Below the pieces are notes generated by a model. It ran no database searches. It was not told where the DNA came from and saw only the letters and a program-made list of their open reading frames with translations. A stretch of 64,000 bases of DNA from Scylla paramamosain (taxonomy: Eukaryota > Arthropoda > Malacostraca > Decapoda > Portunidae): the NCBI RefSeq assembly GCF_035594125.1, contig NC_087197.1:8416110-8480109 (forward strand), in the 5' to 3' direction. Position numbers and translations under genes: made by a program. This document shows, piece by piece, positions 1 through 12,995 of this stretch (its first letter is position 1; the number at the start of each line of letters is the position of its first letter).

Positions 1-1216
1 TTTTCTTGATATAGAGTACTATTCATGCGTTTTAAGCGTTTTCATAATTAAGAAGTTCAAAAACATTCATAATAAACATTTCTCGTAGTGTCTTTTCGTA
101 TCCCTTATTAAGTAGTTTGCATCCATTTTGACGTTTTTGTACGTTTCTCTTCCTAAAACGATAATAAATACTCAAAACACACCTTTATGTAAATGTTATT
201 TCTTTTTTACATATAGGGTGATCGGCATGCATTTTTGCGTTTTGTTATCTATAAATGTGAAATACACTAAAATACACATTTTTGGTAGTTTTCTGTTTTT
301 TTTTTTCCACATTGAGTGCTATTTATGTGTTCTCATGTGTTGGTACCGAGGAATCTCAAAAACACTCACAATACACGCTTCTTGGAAAGTAGGTGGTTTT
401 GCAGGCACTTTAGGGTTTGGTACATAACAGTCCGAAAAAAATCTAGAATTAACTTTTTTGATAATGTTCTTTTTTCCACATAATTTCCCTGAATTTTGCC
501 AGAATTTTGGCATCTTGACACCTATGAAGATGAATAACAAAAAAAAAAATGCTATTTTTTTATTTATTTATTTTTTTCTCTATAAAGAGTGTTATTTGTG
601 GGTTTTAGCTTTTTGGTACTTAAGGAACTTAAAAACACTCATAATGCACGTTTCTCATAATGTCCTTTCGTTTCCCAAATACAGGGTTCTTTGCATGTAT
701 GTAACATGATCAAAAACACTCAAAATACATGTTTTTTGTAATGTTTTTCTGTTTCTCCATAAAGGGTGTTTTGCATGCGTTTTAGCGTTTCAATATGTAA
801 GGAGCTGAAAAACACTTAAAGGCAAGTTCTTGGTAAAATTTGGTTTTATTTCCATGTAATGTGATTGCCTGCTTTATAGTGCTTTATTGCCTAACACGCT
901 CAAAAACACTCAAAAGACACTCTTCTGGTAATGTCTTTTTTTTCACATAAAGCTAGTTTCGCATGCAATTTAGGGTTTTGGTAACTAAGGATGTGAAAAA
1001 CACTCAAAATACACACATTTGGTAAGGTTGTTCTGTATCTCAATTAAGAGTGTTATTCATGAGTTTCAGCGTTTTGGTACCTAAGAATCTCAAAAACACT
1101 CATAATGCACGTTTCTCGTAATGTCGCTCTTTTTCTTCATATTGGGTGCATTGCATGCATTTTGGCATTTTTTTTCAAGTAATAGCTGAAAAACACTGAA
1201 AATACACGCTTTTGGT
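1..1216 (+). repeat. 96-bp satellite array, forward orientation
   Basis: Successive units share the order: AAAAACACTC, AAAATACACG, TTTTTGGTAATGTT, TTTCTCCAT, a GTGTT/GTGCTTT spacer, GCATGCRTTTTAGCGTTTTGGTA, then CTAAGAAGCTC. Counting one clean unit gives about 96 bp. From about 420 the order of variants (CATAACAGTCCG, an A/T-rich segment, the GGTACTTAAGGAAC monomer, the AAGGCAAGTTCTTGG monomer) matches the higher-order repeat at 22-39 kb. No coding function is inferred. Confidence 0.9.
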
Positions 1217-1851
1217 AATAAGAACATAAGAACATAAGAAATAAGTAAATCTGCAAGAAGAATCTGCTATTATTGACTCCATTATTTGACATTCAACAGA
1301 TGTTAAGCTGACAGGTTAGACGTTAAAGTTTTATCTCCTTTCTTAAAGGTAGATACTATATTCGCCTGCCTCCGAATTACCGATACCTCACATGACTAAA
1401 GTGATTTCCTAAGGACAGAAACTAACAGATTACTTATAACCTTTTTCCTTTCCTTAAATACTGTGGAATATATTTCATCTGGTCCTGGTGACTTGAACTT
1501 TTCAACTTATCTATCTCTTGTTCCACTATCTCTTTTAGTTATGGTAATATCTGTCAGCTTCTCATCCTCTTCTACTCTAAATATCTTCTCACTATTCGGC
1601 AAATCCTGCATGTTTTCCTGGGAAAAGACAATTAAAAAATACTCGCTCACAATTTTACTAATCTCTAATTCATTATATTATGGCCTTAAAACCACTTCCC
1701 CTGTCTTTAATCTCATATATACTTCTCCTTCGCCCAATGTAGTGTTTTAACCTCAGTCATCCATTTAGGATCATTCTTCTGCGATCTTTTTCTTCTGTAA
1801 GGGATGTTCCCTAACTTTCCTGAATGTAATTTATCAACGAAATATTTATTT
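1217..1851 (-). mobile_element. CR1-like LINE remnant, internally deleted
   Basis: A minus-strand non-LTR remnant. Its 3' tail lies at the left as repeated AAGAACAT octamers, that is TTCTTATG on the element strand, a tail type known for CR1 elements. It shares long stretches with 57150-59006 (GATACCTCACATGACTAAAG, the GGAATATATTTCATCTGG region, the CCCTAACTTTCCTGAATG end), but lacks the reverse transcriptase core and a segment of about 165 bp near 1667. Only the linker between the endonuclease and RT domains remains, with no intact reading frame. Left and right satellite flanks are the same as at 57.1-59 kb, so all copies descend from one insertion. Confidence 0.8.
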
Positions 1852-4800
1852 CGCTTCTCCAAAAAGGGTGTTTTGCATGGGTTTTAGCGTTTCTGTACAT
1901 AAGAACCTATAAAACACGTTTTTAGTAATGTTGTTTTGTATTCCTTTATAGAGTGCTTTCCATGTTTTTTAGCGTTCTGGTGTCTAACACGTTGAAAAAC
2001 ACTCAAAAGGCACGTTGATGATAATGTCGTTTCGTTTCCCGATAAAGGGGGCTTCCAATGTATTTTGACTTTTGGTACTTAACAATATGAAAAAGAGTTT
2101 AAGTAAAAGTTTTCGGTAGAGTTGTTTTTCCATATAAAGTGTTAATCATGTGTTTTTGAGTCTTGGTACCTAAAAAGCTCAAAATCTCTCATAATACACT
2201 TTTCTCGTAATGTCCTTTGTTTTCTCCATGTGGGATGCTTTGTGTGTAATTTGGCATTTTTGTACTTAACAAGCACAAAAACAATCAAAATACAAGTTTT
2301 TGGTAATGTTATTCTGTTTCTCCATAAAGGTTGTTTTGCATGCGTTTCAGCGATTTCGCACGTAAGAAGGTCAAAAACACTCTAAAGATACTTTCTTGGT
2401 AATGTTATTTTATATTGCCAAATAGGGTGCTTTCAATGCTTTTTAGCATTTTGATTCCTAACACTCAAGTTTCCTGTAATATAGTTTTGCTTCTTCATAT
2501 AGAGATCTGCATGCATTATGATGTTTTGCTACATAATATGAGAAAAGCTTGGTAAACCAAGCTGGTTTTTTTTATTGAAAATAGGGTGTTCTTCATGCAT
2601 TTTAGCGTTTTGGTGCCTAAAACGCTCAAAAAAAAAAACTTAAAAGACACGCTTCTGGTAATTTCACATTGTTCTCCTATATAGGGTGATTCGCTTCCAT
2701 TTTACCGTTTGGTACCTAACAATGTAAAAAAACACTCAAAATACAAGTTTTTGACAATGTTGTTCTGTTTGTCTATATAGAGTTTTATTCAAACGCGTTT
2801 TCGCGTTTTGTTTTTTCGATATCGAGTCCTTTCTATGATTTTTAGCGTTTTGTTGTCTAACACCCTTAAGATATGTTTCCTGTAATGTCGTTTTTATTTC
2901 ACCATAGAGGGCGATTTACATGTATTTTGGCGTTTTGTTTTCTGTGAAAAACACTCAAAATACACAATTTTTGTAATGTTCTCTTTCTCCAAATAGAGAG
3001 CTATTTATGCGTTTAAGCGTTTTGTTCCCTAAGAAGCTCGAAAGAAAAAGAAAAAAATCAAAATACACGTCTCGCGTAATGTTTTTTTTCTTTTCCGATG
3101 TGGTGTACTTTATATTTTGGTGTTTTTTTTTTTTTTTTACGTAACAAGCTCATAAACACTAAAAATACACGTTTTTGGTAAAGTTATTTTGTTTTGTATT
3201 TTAAACAGTGTTTTGAATGCGTTTAAGCGTTTTGGTACGTAAGCAGCTAAAAAGGACAACGTGTCTAGGTAATATATATATATAGCTATAGAGTGTTTTT
3301 CATCCTTTTTGTGCTTTTGTGCCGAACCTGCTCCAAAAGACATTCAAAAGACATGTTTCTGAAAATGAAGTTTCAATTCATTTTTCGGTGATGTTATTCT
3401 TTTTCTCAATAAGAAAGTTTTGCATGCCTTTTAGCACTTTTTTGGACGTAAGAAGCTCCTAAACACTTCAAAGATATGTTTTTGGTAATGTAGCTTTTTT
3501 TTTTTTCTATGTAACAAACTCAAAAACTCTTAAAATACTCGGTTTTTGGTAAAGGTATACTGTTTCTCAGTACTTATTTTTATTCATTTATTTACTTTAT
3601 TTATTTATTTATTTATTTATTTTTATTTTATTTTATTTTATTTTATTTTATTTTTTTGCATGGGTTTTAGCGTTTTATTACGTAAGTAAATCCAAAAAAA
3701 GACACGATTTTGGTAATATTGTTTCGTTTTCCTTTATAGGGTTTTTTTTCCATGTTTTTTTGTGCGAAAATAGATTCATGTGTTTTAGCGTTTTTGTACC
3801 TAAGAAACTCAAAAACATTCATAATGTGCGATTTTCTTAATCACTTTTTGTTTCGCCATATAGGGTAAATTATATGTATTTTCACGATATGGCATCTAAG
3901 AATGTGAAATACACTCAAATTACATGTTTTTTTTTCTCTCTTTTTCTTGATATAGAGTACTATTCATGCGTTTTAAGCGTTTTCATAATTAAGAAGTTCA
4001 AAAACATTCATAATAAACATTTCTCGTAGTGTCTTTTCGTATCCCTTATTAAGTAGTTTGCATCCATTTTGACGTTTTTGTACGTTTCTCTTCCTAAAAC
4101 GATAATAAATACTCAAAACACACCTTTATGTAAATGTTATTTCTTTTTTACATATAGCGTGATCGGCATGCATTTTTGCGTTTTGTTATCTATAAATGTG
4201 AAATACACTAAAATACACATTTTTGGTAGTTTTCTGTTTTTTTTTTTTCCACATTGAGTGCTATTTATGTGTTCTCATGTGTTGGTACCGAGGAATCTCA
4301 AAAACACTCACAATACACGCTTCTTGGAAAGTAGGTGGTTTTGCAGGCACTTTAGGGTTTGGTACATAACAGTCCGAAAAAAATCTAGAATTAACTTTTT
4401 TGATAATGTTCTTTTTTCCACATAATTTCCCTGAATTTTGCCAGAATTTTGGCATCTTGACACCTATGAAGATGAATAACAAAAAAAAAAAATGCTATTT
4501 TTTTATTTATTTATTTTTTTCTCTATAAAGAGTGTTATTTGTGGGTTTTAGCTTTTTGGTACTTAAGGAACTTAAAAACACTCATAATGCACGTTTCTCA
4601 TAATGTCCTTTCGTTTCCCAAATACAGGGTTCTTTGCATGTATGTAACATGATCAAAAACACTCAAAATACATGTTTTTTGTAATGTTTTTCTGTTTCTC
4701 CATAAAGGGTGTTTTGCATGCGTTTTAGCGTTTCAATATGTAAGGAGCTGAAAAACACTTAAAGGCAAGTTCTTGGTAAAATTTGGTTTTATTTCCATGT

Positions 4801-5159
4801 AATGTGATTGCCTGCTTTATAGTGCTTTATTGCCTAACACGCTCAAAAACACTCAAAAGACACTCTTCTGGTAATGTCTTTTTTTTCACATAAAGCTAGT
4901 TTCGCATGCAATTTAGGGTTTTGGTAACTAAGGATGTGAAAAACACTCAAAATACACACATTTGGTAAGGTTGTTCTGTATCTCAATTAAGAGTGTTATT
5001 CATGAGTTTCAGCGTTTTGGTACCTAAGAATCTCAAAAACACTCATAATGCACGTTTCTCGTAATGTCGCTCTTTTTCTTCATATTGGGTGCATTGCATG
5101 CATTTTGGCATTTTTTTTCAAGTAATAGCTGAAAAACACTGAAAATACACGCTTTTGGT
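1852..5159 (+). repeat. 96-bp satellite, diverged monomers, forward
   Basis: Monomeric, more diverged satellite continues from the LINE remnant to the end of the first 3.94 kb block (about 3941) and into the second. Monomer landmarks (GCATGC, TTTTAGCGTTTTGG, AAAAACACTC) recur roughly every 95-100 bp. An impure TTTA/TTTTA low-complexity patch lies at about 3575-3657. No gene is seen. Confidence 0.85.
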
Positions 5160-5794
5160 AATAAGAACATAAGAACATAAGAAATAAGTAAATCTGCAAG
5201 AAGAATCTGCTATTATTGACTCCATTATTTGACATTCAACAGATGTTAAGCTGACAGGTTAGACGTTAAAGTTTTATCTCCTTTCTTAAAGGTAGATACT
5301 ATATTCGCCTGCCTCCGAATTACCGATACCTCACATGACTAAAGTGATTTCCTAAGGACAGAAACTAACAGATTACTTATAACCTTTTTCCTTTCCTTAA
5401 ATACTGTGGAATATATTTCATCTGGTCCTGGTGACTTGAACTTTTCAACTTATCTATCTCTTGTTCCACTATCTCTTTTAGTTATGGTAATATCTGTCAG
5501 CTTCTCATCCTCTTCTACTCTAAATATCTTCTCACTATTCGGCAAATCCTGCATGTTTTCCTGGGAAAAGACAATTAAAAAATACTCGCTCACAATTTTA
5601 CTAATCTCTAATTCATTATATTATGGCCTTAAAACCACTTCCCCTGTCTTTAATCTCATATATACTTCTCCTTCGCCCAATGTAGTGTTTTAACCTCAGT
5701 CATCCATTTAGGATCATTCTTCTGCGATCTTTTTCTTCTGTAAGGGATGTTCCCTAACTTTCCTGAATGTAATTTATCAACGAAATATTTATTT
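5160..5794 (-). mobile_element. CR1-like LINE remnant, second tandem copy
   Basis: Exact structural repeat of the 1217-1851 remnant, 3943 bp downstream, copied as part of the tandem block and not by a new insertion. It has the same octamer tail on the left, the same internal deletions and the same satellite flanks. Confidence 0.8.
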
Positions 5795-8678
5795 CGCTTC
5801 TCCAAAAAGGGTGTTTTGCATGGGTTTTAGCGTTTCTGTACATAAGAACCTATAAAACACGTTTTTAGTAATGTTGTTTTGTATTCCTTTATAGAGTGCT
5901 TTCCATGTTTTTTAGCGTTCTGGTGTCTAACACGTTGAAAAACACTCAAAAGGCACGTTGATGATAATGTCGTTTCGTTTCCCGATAAAGGGGGCTTCCA
6001 ATGTATTTTGACTTTTGGTACTTAACAATATGAAAAAGAGTTTAAGTAAAAGTTTTCGGTAGAGTTGTTTTTCCATATAAAGTGTTAATCATGTGTTTTT
6101 GAGTCTTGGTACCTAAAAAGCTCAAAATCTCTCATAATACACTTTTCTCGTAATGTCCTTTGTTTTCTCCATGTGGGATGCTTTGTGTGTAATTTGGCAT
6201 TTTTGTACTTAACAAGCACAAAAACAATCAAAATACAAGTTTTTGGTAATGTTATTCTGTTTCTCCATAAAGGTTGTTTTGCATGCGTTTCAGCGATTTC
6301 GCACGTAAGAAGGTCAAAAACACTCTAAAGATACTTTCTTGGTAATGTTATTTTATATTGCCAAATAGGGTGCTTTCAATGCTTTTTAGCATTTTGATTC
6401 CTAACACTCAAGTTTCCTGTAATATAGTTTTGCTTCTTCATATAGAGATCTGCATGCATTATGATGTTTTGCTACATAATATGAGAAAAGCTTGGTAAAC
6501 CAAGCTGGTTTTTTTTATTGAAAATAGGGTGTTCTTCATGCATTTTAGCGTTTTGGTGCCTAAAACGCTCAAAAAAAAAAACTTAAAAGACACGCTTCTG
6601 GTAATTTCACATTGTTCTCCTATATAGGGTGATTCGCTTCCATTTTACCGTTTGGTACCTAACAATGTAAAAAAACACTCAAAATACAAGTTTTTGACAA
6701 TGTTGTTCTGTTTGTCTATATAGAGTTTTATTCAAACGCGTTTTCGCGTTTTGTTTTTTCGATATCGAGTCCTTTCTATGATTTTTAGCGTTTTGTTGTC
6801 TAACACCCTTAAGATATGTTTCCTGTAATGTCGTTTTTATTTCACCATAGAGGGCGATTTACATGTATTTTGGCGTTTTGTTTTCTGTGAAAAACACTCA
6901 AAATACACAATTTTTGTAATGTTCTCTTTCTCCAAATAGAGAGCTATTTATGCGTTTAAGCGTTTTGTTCCCTAAGAAGCTCGAAAGAAAAAGAAAAAAA
7001 TCAAAATACACGTCTCGCGTAATGTTTTTTTTCTTTTCCGATGTGGTGTACTTTATATTTTGGTGTTTTTTTTTTTTTTTTACGTAACAAGCTCATAAAC
7101 ACTAAAAATACACGTTTTTGGTAAAGTTATTTTGTTTTGTATTTTAAACAGTGTTTTGAATGCGTTTAAGCGTTTTGGTACGTAAGCAGCTAAAAAGGAC
7201 AACGTGTCTAGGTAATATATATATATAGCTATAGAGTGTTTTTCATCCTTTTTGTGCTTTTGTGCCGAACCTGCTCCAAAAGACATTCAAAAGACATGTT
7301 TCTGAAAATGAAGTTTCAATTCATTTTTCGGTGATGTTATTCTTTTTCTCAATAAGAAAGTTTTGCATGCCTTTTAGCACTTTTTTGGACGTAAGAAGCT
7401 CCTAAACACTTCAAAGATATGTTTTTGGTAATGTAGCTTTTTTTTTTTTCTATGTAACAAACTCAAAAACTCTTAAAATACTCGGTTTTTGGTAAAGGTA
7501 TACTGTTTCTCAGTACTTATTTTTATTCATTTATTTACTTTATTTATTTATTTATTTATTTATTTTTATTTTATTTTATTTTATTTTATTTTATTTTTTT
7601 GCATGGGTTTTAGCGTTTTATTACGTAAGTAAATCCAAAAAAAGACACGATTTTGGTAATATTGTTTCGTTTTCCTTTATAGGGTTTTTTTTCCATGTTT
7701 TTTTGTGCGAAAATAGATTCATGTGTTTTAGCGTTTTTGTACCTAAGAAACTCAAAAACATTCATAATGTGCGATTTTCTTAATCACTTTTTGTTTCGCC
7801 ATATAGGGTAAATTATATGTATTTTCACGATATGGCATCTAAGAATGTGAAATACACTCAAATTACATGTTTTTTTTTCTCTCTTTTTCTTGATATAGAG
7901 TACTATTCATGCGTTTTAAGCGTTTTCATAATTAAGAAGTTCAAAAACATTCATAATAAACATTTCTCGTAGTGTCTTTTCGTATCCCTTATTAAGTAGT
8001 TTGCATCCATTTTGACGTTTTTGTACGTTTCTCTTCCTAAAACGATAATAAATACTCAAAACACACCTTTATGTAAATGTTATTTCTTTTTTACATATAG
8101 CGTGATCGGCATGCATTTTTGCGTTTTGTTATCTATAAATGTGAAATACACTAAAATACACATTTTTGGTAGTTTTCTGTTTTTTTTTTTTCCACATTGA
8201 GTGCTATTTATGTGTTCTCATGTGTTGGTACCGAGGAATCTCAAAAACACTCACAATACACGCTTCTTGGAAAGTAGGTGGTTTTGCAGGCACTTTAGGG
8301 TTTGGTACATAACAGTCCGAAAAAAATCTAGAATTAACTTTTTTGATAATGTTCTTTTTTCCACATAATTTCCCTGAATTTTGCCAGAATTTTGGCATCT
8401 TGACACCTATGAAGATGAATAACAAAAAAAAAAAATGCTATTTTTTTATTTATTTATTTTTTTCTCTATAAAGAGTGTTATTTGTGGGTTTTAGCTTTTT
8501 GGTACTTAAGGAACTTAAAAACACTCATAATGCACGTTTCTCATAATGTCCTTTCGTTTCCCAAATACAGGGTTCTTTGCATGTATGTAACATGATCAAA
8601 AACACTCAAAATACATGTTTTTTGTAATGTTTTTCTGTTTCTCCATAAAGGGTGTTTTGCATGCGTTTTAGCGTTTCA
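5795..8678 (+). repeat. 96-bp satellite, second block end and truncated third block
   Basis: Forward-orientation satellite identical to 1852-3941 and then to 1-793. The TTTA/TTTTA patch recurs at about 7518-7600. The array ends at the assembly gap within a GCATGCGTTTTAGCGTTT monomer core. No gene is seen. Confidence 0.9.
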
Positions 8679-8778
8679 NNNNNNNNNNNNNNNNNNNNNN
8701 NNNNNNNNNNNNNNNNNNNNNNNNNNNNNNNNNNNNNNNNNNNNNNNNNNNNNNNNNNNNNNNNNNNNNNNNNNNNNN
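8679..8778. other. Assembly gap of 100 N
   Basis: Exactly 100 unspecified bases, the conventional size for a scaffold gap of unknown length. The sequence on the left is satellite and on the right unrelated low-copy DNA, so the true distance between them is unknown. Confidence 0.99.
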
Positions 8779-8900
8779 GACGTTAATAGTTTGATGAGAT
8801 GCAGAAAGGCAGCCTTTTGCCTTTTCACCACCCAGGCTTATTATACCATGCCAGAGTTTTCTCTTTAGTACAGACACTGGGACTTAACACAATACAATAA
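8779..8900. other. Short low-copy flank with candidate LINE target site
   Basis: About 120 bp that matches neither the satellite nor the LINE families here. It ends with AATACAA (8891-8897), which recurs directly after the poly(A) of the LINE at 15522-15528 and is a plausible target-site duplication. Confidence 0.5.
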
Positions 8901-10180
8901 AGGAGGAGGCAGTAGACACCTGCCGAAACGATAATTACTCCCAGTGAGGTCTAAATGCACTGTTCAGGGGGTGCTGTGAACTTATCATTAAAACCCAGCT
9001 GTAACCTCACTGAACGTTTCCCTTTGTGTCTCACAGGCATTAAGGGGGCAGTCACAGCCTGCCCTTTAAAGACAACTCTCTTCCTCCACACAAAACTACA
9101 AACACCTAATAACACACACACCCTTCACTCTAAAATTTTAAAATCATCATGGCGACTCTTACACCAGCCTCTGAGTCCCGACCTGGGGAGGGGACCATAA
9201 ATGTCCCCAGGTCTGACTGCCTTTCTGTCGACGACCCTAAGTGTCTTTACACCCCCCTCAACTTTTTCTTCATTAACTTCTGCAAAATTCATGGTCTAAG
9301 ATCTCCAATTTTTTCTATCTGTAGAACACCACTTCTCTTCTTAAACCTCATCTTCTTTTCCTCACTGAAACTCAGGTGTCTGAGGCAACTGACAGTAGCC
9401 CCTTTTCTGTTCCCTCCTACATTCTCTATCCTCATTTTCGATCCAAAGCTGGTTGCTACGTTTATGTGCGCAATGATTTAACTTACTCTCGTGCCCACGC
9501 TCTTGAATCTTCCAAGATTTCCACCATCTGGGTACGACTACAGAGTCACTCTCATACTAAATTTATCTGTGCTGTGTACCTCTCTCCTAACTCCTCTGAC
9601 TATAAGAAATTCTTTGACTACTTAACTTCTAAAGTGGAGCACATTCTGACCCTCTTCCCTTTTGTAGAGATCTCCATTCTTGGAGACTTCAATGTTCACC
9701 ACCAGCTTTGGCTTTCCTTTCCCTTCACTGACCATCCTGGTGAACTAGCCTACAACTTTGCTATCCTCCATGACCTAGAGCAATTGGTATAACACCCTAC
9801 TCTCATTCCTGACCGTCTTGGAGATACGCCCAACATTCTTGACCTTTTCCTGACCTCTAATCCTTCTGCTTATGCTGTCACCCTTTCTTCTCCGTTGGGC
9901 TCCTCCGATCACAATCTCATATCTGTATCTGGTCCTATGAGTCCAATCCCTCTTCAGGATCCCCCTAAGCGAAGGTGCCTCTTGGCGTTTTGCCTCTGCT
10001 AGTTTGGGGGGACCTGAGGAGGTATCTTGCTGATTTTCCTTGAAATGACTACTTCTTCCGTGTCAGAGACCAGTCTTTGTGTGCTGAGCGCATAACAGAG
10101 GTGATAGTGTCTGGCATGGAGGCATATATTCCTCACTCTTTTTCTTGTCCTAAACCTTCTAAACCTTGGTTTAACACAGC
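8901..10180 (+). mobile_element. Jockey-like LINE copy 1, 5' portion
   Basis: The 5' part of a non-LTR retrotransposon, beginning at GAGGAGGCAG and followed by a leader shared with 13555-13300 (reversed) and 55283-55057 (reversed). An apurinic-type endonuclease region follows. The sequence stops at AACACAGC (10180), where the T-run of an oppositely oriented copy begins; the element resumes at about 13556 with the codons that follow in the intact family order (FNTA on the left, SRAIHDRE on the right). The element is therefore interrupted, not truncated. Family assignment to Jockey or a relative rests on endonuclease/RT protein character and is moderately sure. Confidence 0.85.
9376..10010 (+). 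pseudogene. LINE endonuclease domain (copy 1), broken
   Basis: Endonuclease/exonuclease/phosphatase-type domain of the LINE, which would nick the target DNA for reverse transcription. Visible landmarks are SKAGCYVYVRNDLTYSRA, ILGDFNVHHQLW (the conserved GDFN core) and, further on, SSDHNLIS (the SDH catalytic motif). The frame is interrupted by a TAA at 9790-9792 where the sibling copy on the minus strand has CAA, so this is a point nonsense mutation. The N-terminal part (from about 9250) is in another frame, indicating at least one frameshift. Copy 1 cannot make an intact protein. Confidence 0.8.
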
Positions 10181-10728
10181 TTTTTTTTTTTTTTTTATGT
10201 AGGAAGGACACTGGCCAAGGGCAACAAAAATCTAATAAAAAAATGCCCACTGAAATGCCAGTCCCATAAAAGGGTCTAAGCAATGGTCAAAAATTGGTGG
10301 ATAAGTGTCTTGAAACCTCCCTCTTGAAGGAATTCAAGTCATAGGAAGGTGGAAATACAGAAGCAGGCAGGGAGTTCCAGAGTTTACCAGAGAAAAGGGA
10401 TGAATGATTGAGAATGACTGGTTAACTCTTGCGTTAGAGAGGTGGACAGAATAGGGGTGAGAGAAAGAAGAAAGTCTTTAGGCAGCGAGGCCGCGGAAGA
10501 AGGGGAGGCATGCAGTTAGCAAGATCAGAAGAGCAGTTAGCATGAAAATAGCAGTAGAAGACAGCTAGATATGCAACATTGCGGCGGTGAGAGAGAGGCT
10601 GAAGACAGTCAGTTAGAGGAGAAGAGTTGATGAGACGAAAAGCTTTTTGATTCCACCCTGTCTAGAAGACCAGTATGAGTGGAACCCCCCACACATGTGA
10701 AGCCATACTCCATAAGCATGGACGGACA

Positions 10729-11870
10729 TTAAGGCCCTTGTACAGAGTTAAGGCAGCTGTGGGGGTGAGAAAACTGGCGGAGACGTCTCAGAACACCTAA
10801 CTTCATAGAAGCTGTTTTAGCTAGAGATGAGATGTGAAGTTTCCAGTTCAGATTATAAGTAAAGGACAGACCGAGGATGTTTAGTGTAGAAGAGGGGGAC
10901 AGTTGAGTGTCATTGAAGAAGATGGGATAGTTTTCTGGAAGGTTGTGTCGAGTTGAGAGATGGGAGAGATGAGAGTTTTTGAGGCATTGAACAATACCAA
11001 GTTTGCTCTGCCCCAATCAGATATTTTAGAAAAAAGATCAGAAGTCAGGCGTTCTGTGGCTTCCCTGTGTGCGATATGTTTACCTCCTGAAGGGTTGGAC
11101 GTCTATGAAAAGACGTGGAAAAGCTGTAGGGTGGTATCATCAGCGTAGGAGTGGATAGGACAAAAAGTTTGGTTTAGAAGATCATTAATGAATAATAAGA
11201 AGAGAGTGGGTGACAGAACAGAACCCCTGGAGGAACACCACTGTTAATAGATTTAGGAGAAGAACAGTGACCGTCTACCACAGCAGCAATAGAACGGTCA
11301 GAAAGGAAACTTGAGATGAAGTTACAGAGAGAAGGATAGAAACCGTAGGGAGGGTAGTTTGGAAATCAAAGCTTTGTGCCAGACTCTATCAAAAGCTTTT
11401 GATATGTCCAAGGCAACAGCAAAAGTTTCACTCAAAATCTCTAAAAAGAGGATGACCAAGACTCAGTAAGAATAGCCAGAAGATCACCAGTAGAGCGGCC
11501 TTGACGGAATAAATACTGGCGATCAGATAGAAGGTTGTGAAGTGATAGATGTTTCAGAATCTTCCTGTTAAAGATAGATTCAAAAACTTTAGATAGGCAG
11601 GAAATTAAAGCAATAGGACGGTAGTTTGAGGGATTAGAACGGTCATCCTTGGTTAAGGAACAGGTTGAATTTGTAGGCAAACTTCCAGCAAGAAGGAAAG
11701 GTAGATGTTGACAGACAGAGCTGAAAGAGTTTGACTAGGCAAGGTGCAAGCATGGAGGCACAGTTTCGGAGAACAATAGGAGGGACCCCATCAGGTCCAT
11801 AAGCCTTCCGAGGGTTTAGGCCAGCGAGGGCAAGGAAAACTTCATTGCGAAGAATTTTAATAGGTGGCAT
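10729..11870 (-). pseudogene. LINE reverse transcriptase domain (copy 2), broken
   Basis: The RT would copy element RNA at the nicked target. Minus-strand landmarks in order are RKAYGPDGVPPIVLRNCAS, DDRSNPSNYRPIALISCLS, NLLSDRQYLFRQGRSTGD, a SKAFDRVWHKAL segment near 11395, and the catalytic YADD near 11133-11153, followed by NILGLSFTYNLNW. A frameshift lies near 11660 and others follow, so no continuous ORF remains. The C-terminal part runs on to about 10300. Confidence 0.8.
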
Positions 11871-12329
11871 GAAGTAGTCAGAGGGTGGAGGAGAGGGAGG
11901 AACAAGCCCAGAATTGTCAAGGTAGAGTTTTTAGCAAAGGTTTGAGCAAAGAGTTCAGCTTTAGAAATAGATGTGATAGCAGTGGTGCCATCTGGTTGAA
12001 GTAGAGGAGGGAAAGAAGAAGCTAAAGTTATTGGAGATATTTTTGGCTAGATGCCAGTGAAAATCACGAGGGGAGTTAGATCTTGAAAGGTTTTGACATT
12101 TTCTTGTTAATGAAGGAGTTTTTGGCTAGTTGGAGAAGAGACTTGGCATGGTTCCAGGCAGAAATATAAAGTGCATGAGATTCTGGTGATGGAAGTTGCT
12201 TAAAGTACCTTTTGTGGGCCACCTCTCTATCATGTATAGCACGAGAACAAGCTGTGTTAAACCAAGGTTTAGAAGGTTTAGGACGAGAAAAAGAGTGAGG
12301 AATGTATGCATCCATGCCAGACACTATCA

Positions 12330-12995
12330 CCTCTGTCATGCGCTCAGCACACAAAGACGGGTCTCTGACACGGAAGCAGTAGTCATTCCAAGGAAAATCA
12401 GCAAAATACCTCCTCACAGGTCCCCCCAAAACTAGCAAGGTGAGAGGCAAAACGCCAGAGGCACCTTCGCTTAGGGAGATCCTGAGAAGGGATTGGAGTG
12501 ATAGGACAAGATAAAGATATGATATTGTGATCGGAGGAGCCCAACGGAGAAGAAAGGGTGACAGCATAAGCAGAAGGATTAGAGGTCAGGAAAAGGTCAA
12601 GAATGTTGGGCGTAACTCCAAGACGATCAGGAATACGAGTAGGGTGTTGTACCAATTGCTCTAGGGTCATGGAGGATAGCAAAGTTGTAGGCTAGTTCAC
12701 CAGGATGGTCAGTGAAGGAGAGGAAAGCCAAAGCTGGTGGTGAACATTGAAGTCTCCAAGACATGGAGATATCAGCAAAAGGGAAGAGGGTCAGAATGTG
12801 CTCCACTTTGGAAGTTAAGTAGTCAAAGAATTTCTTATAGTCTAGAGGAGTTAGGAGAGAGGTATACAGCACAGATAAATTTAGTATGAGAGTGACTCTG
12901 TAGAATCGTAGCCAGATGGTGGAAAACTCGGAAGATTCAAGAGCGTGGGCACGAGAGCAAGTTAAGTCATTGCAGCACATAAACGCAGCATCCAA
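12330..12995 (-). pseudogene. LINE endonuclease domain (copy 2), frameshifted
   Basis: Minus-strand endonuclease region with CNDLTCSRAHALESSEFSTI, DYKKFFDYLTSKVEHI and, after a frame change, [19 protein letters not shown] and SSDHNIISL. Relative to copy 1 there is one extra C near 12662 (ACCCTAG against ACCTAG) that breaks the frame, and another break near the GDFN motif. The two copies have independent inactivating changes, consistent with both having been more intact at insertion. Confidence 0.75.

Larger units (their letters stand above)
1..8678 (+). repeat. Near-identical 3.94 kb tandem block, two full copies and a partial third
   Basis: The sequence at 1 restarts at 3942 and again at 7885, so the period is 3941-3943 bp. 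The copies differ by a couple of homopolymer lengths (for example the T-run near 300 and the A-run near 540) and at least one base (gggtgatcgg near 217 against gcgtgatcgg in the next copy). Each block consists of about 96-bp satellite monomers in the forward orientation plus one LINE remnant. The third copy is cut by the N gap at 8679. Such high identity over 8.7 kb next to a scaffold gap fits either a very recent tandem duplication or an assembly duplication; the sequence alone cannot decide. Short ORFs inside are satellite noise. Confidence 0.95.

Noticed and set aside
1..8678. CRISPR-like array
   Set aside because: Units are contiguous, diverged monomers of about 96 bp without a constant repeat and unique spacers, and the context is eukaryotic.
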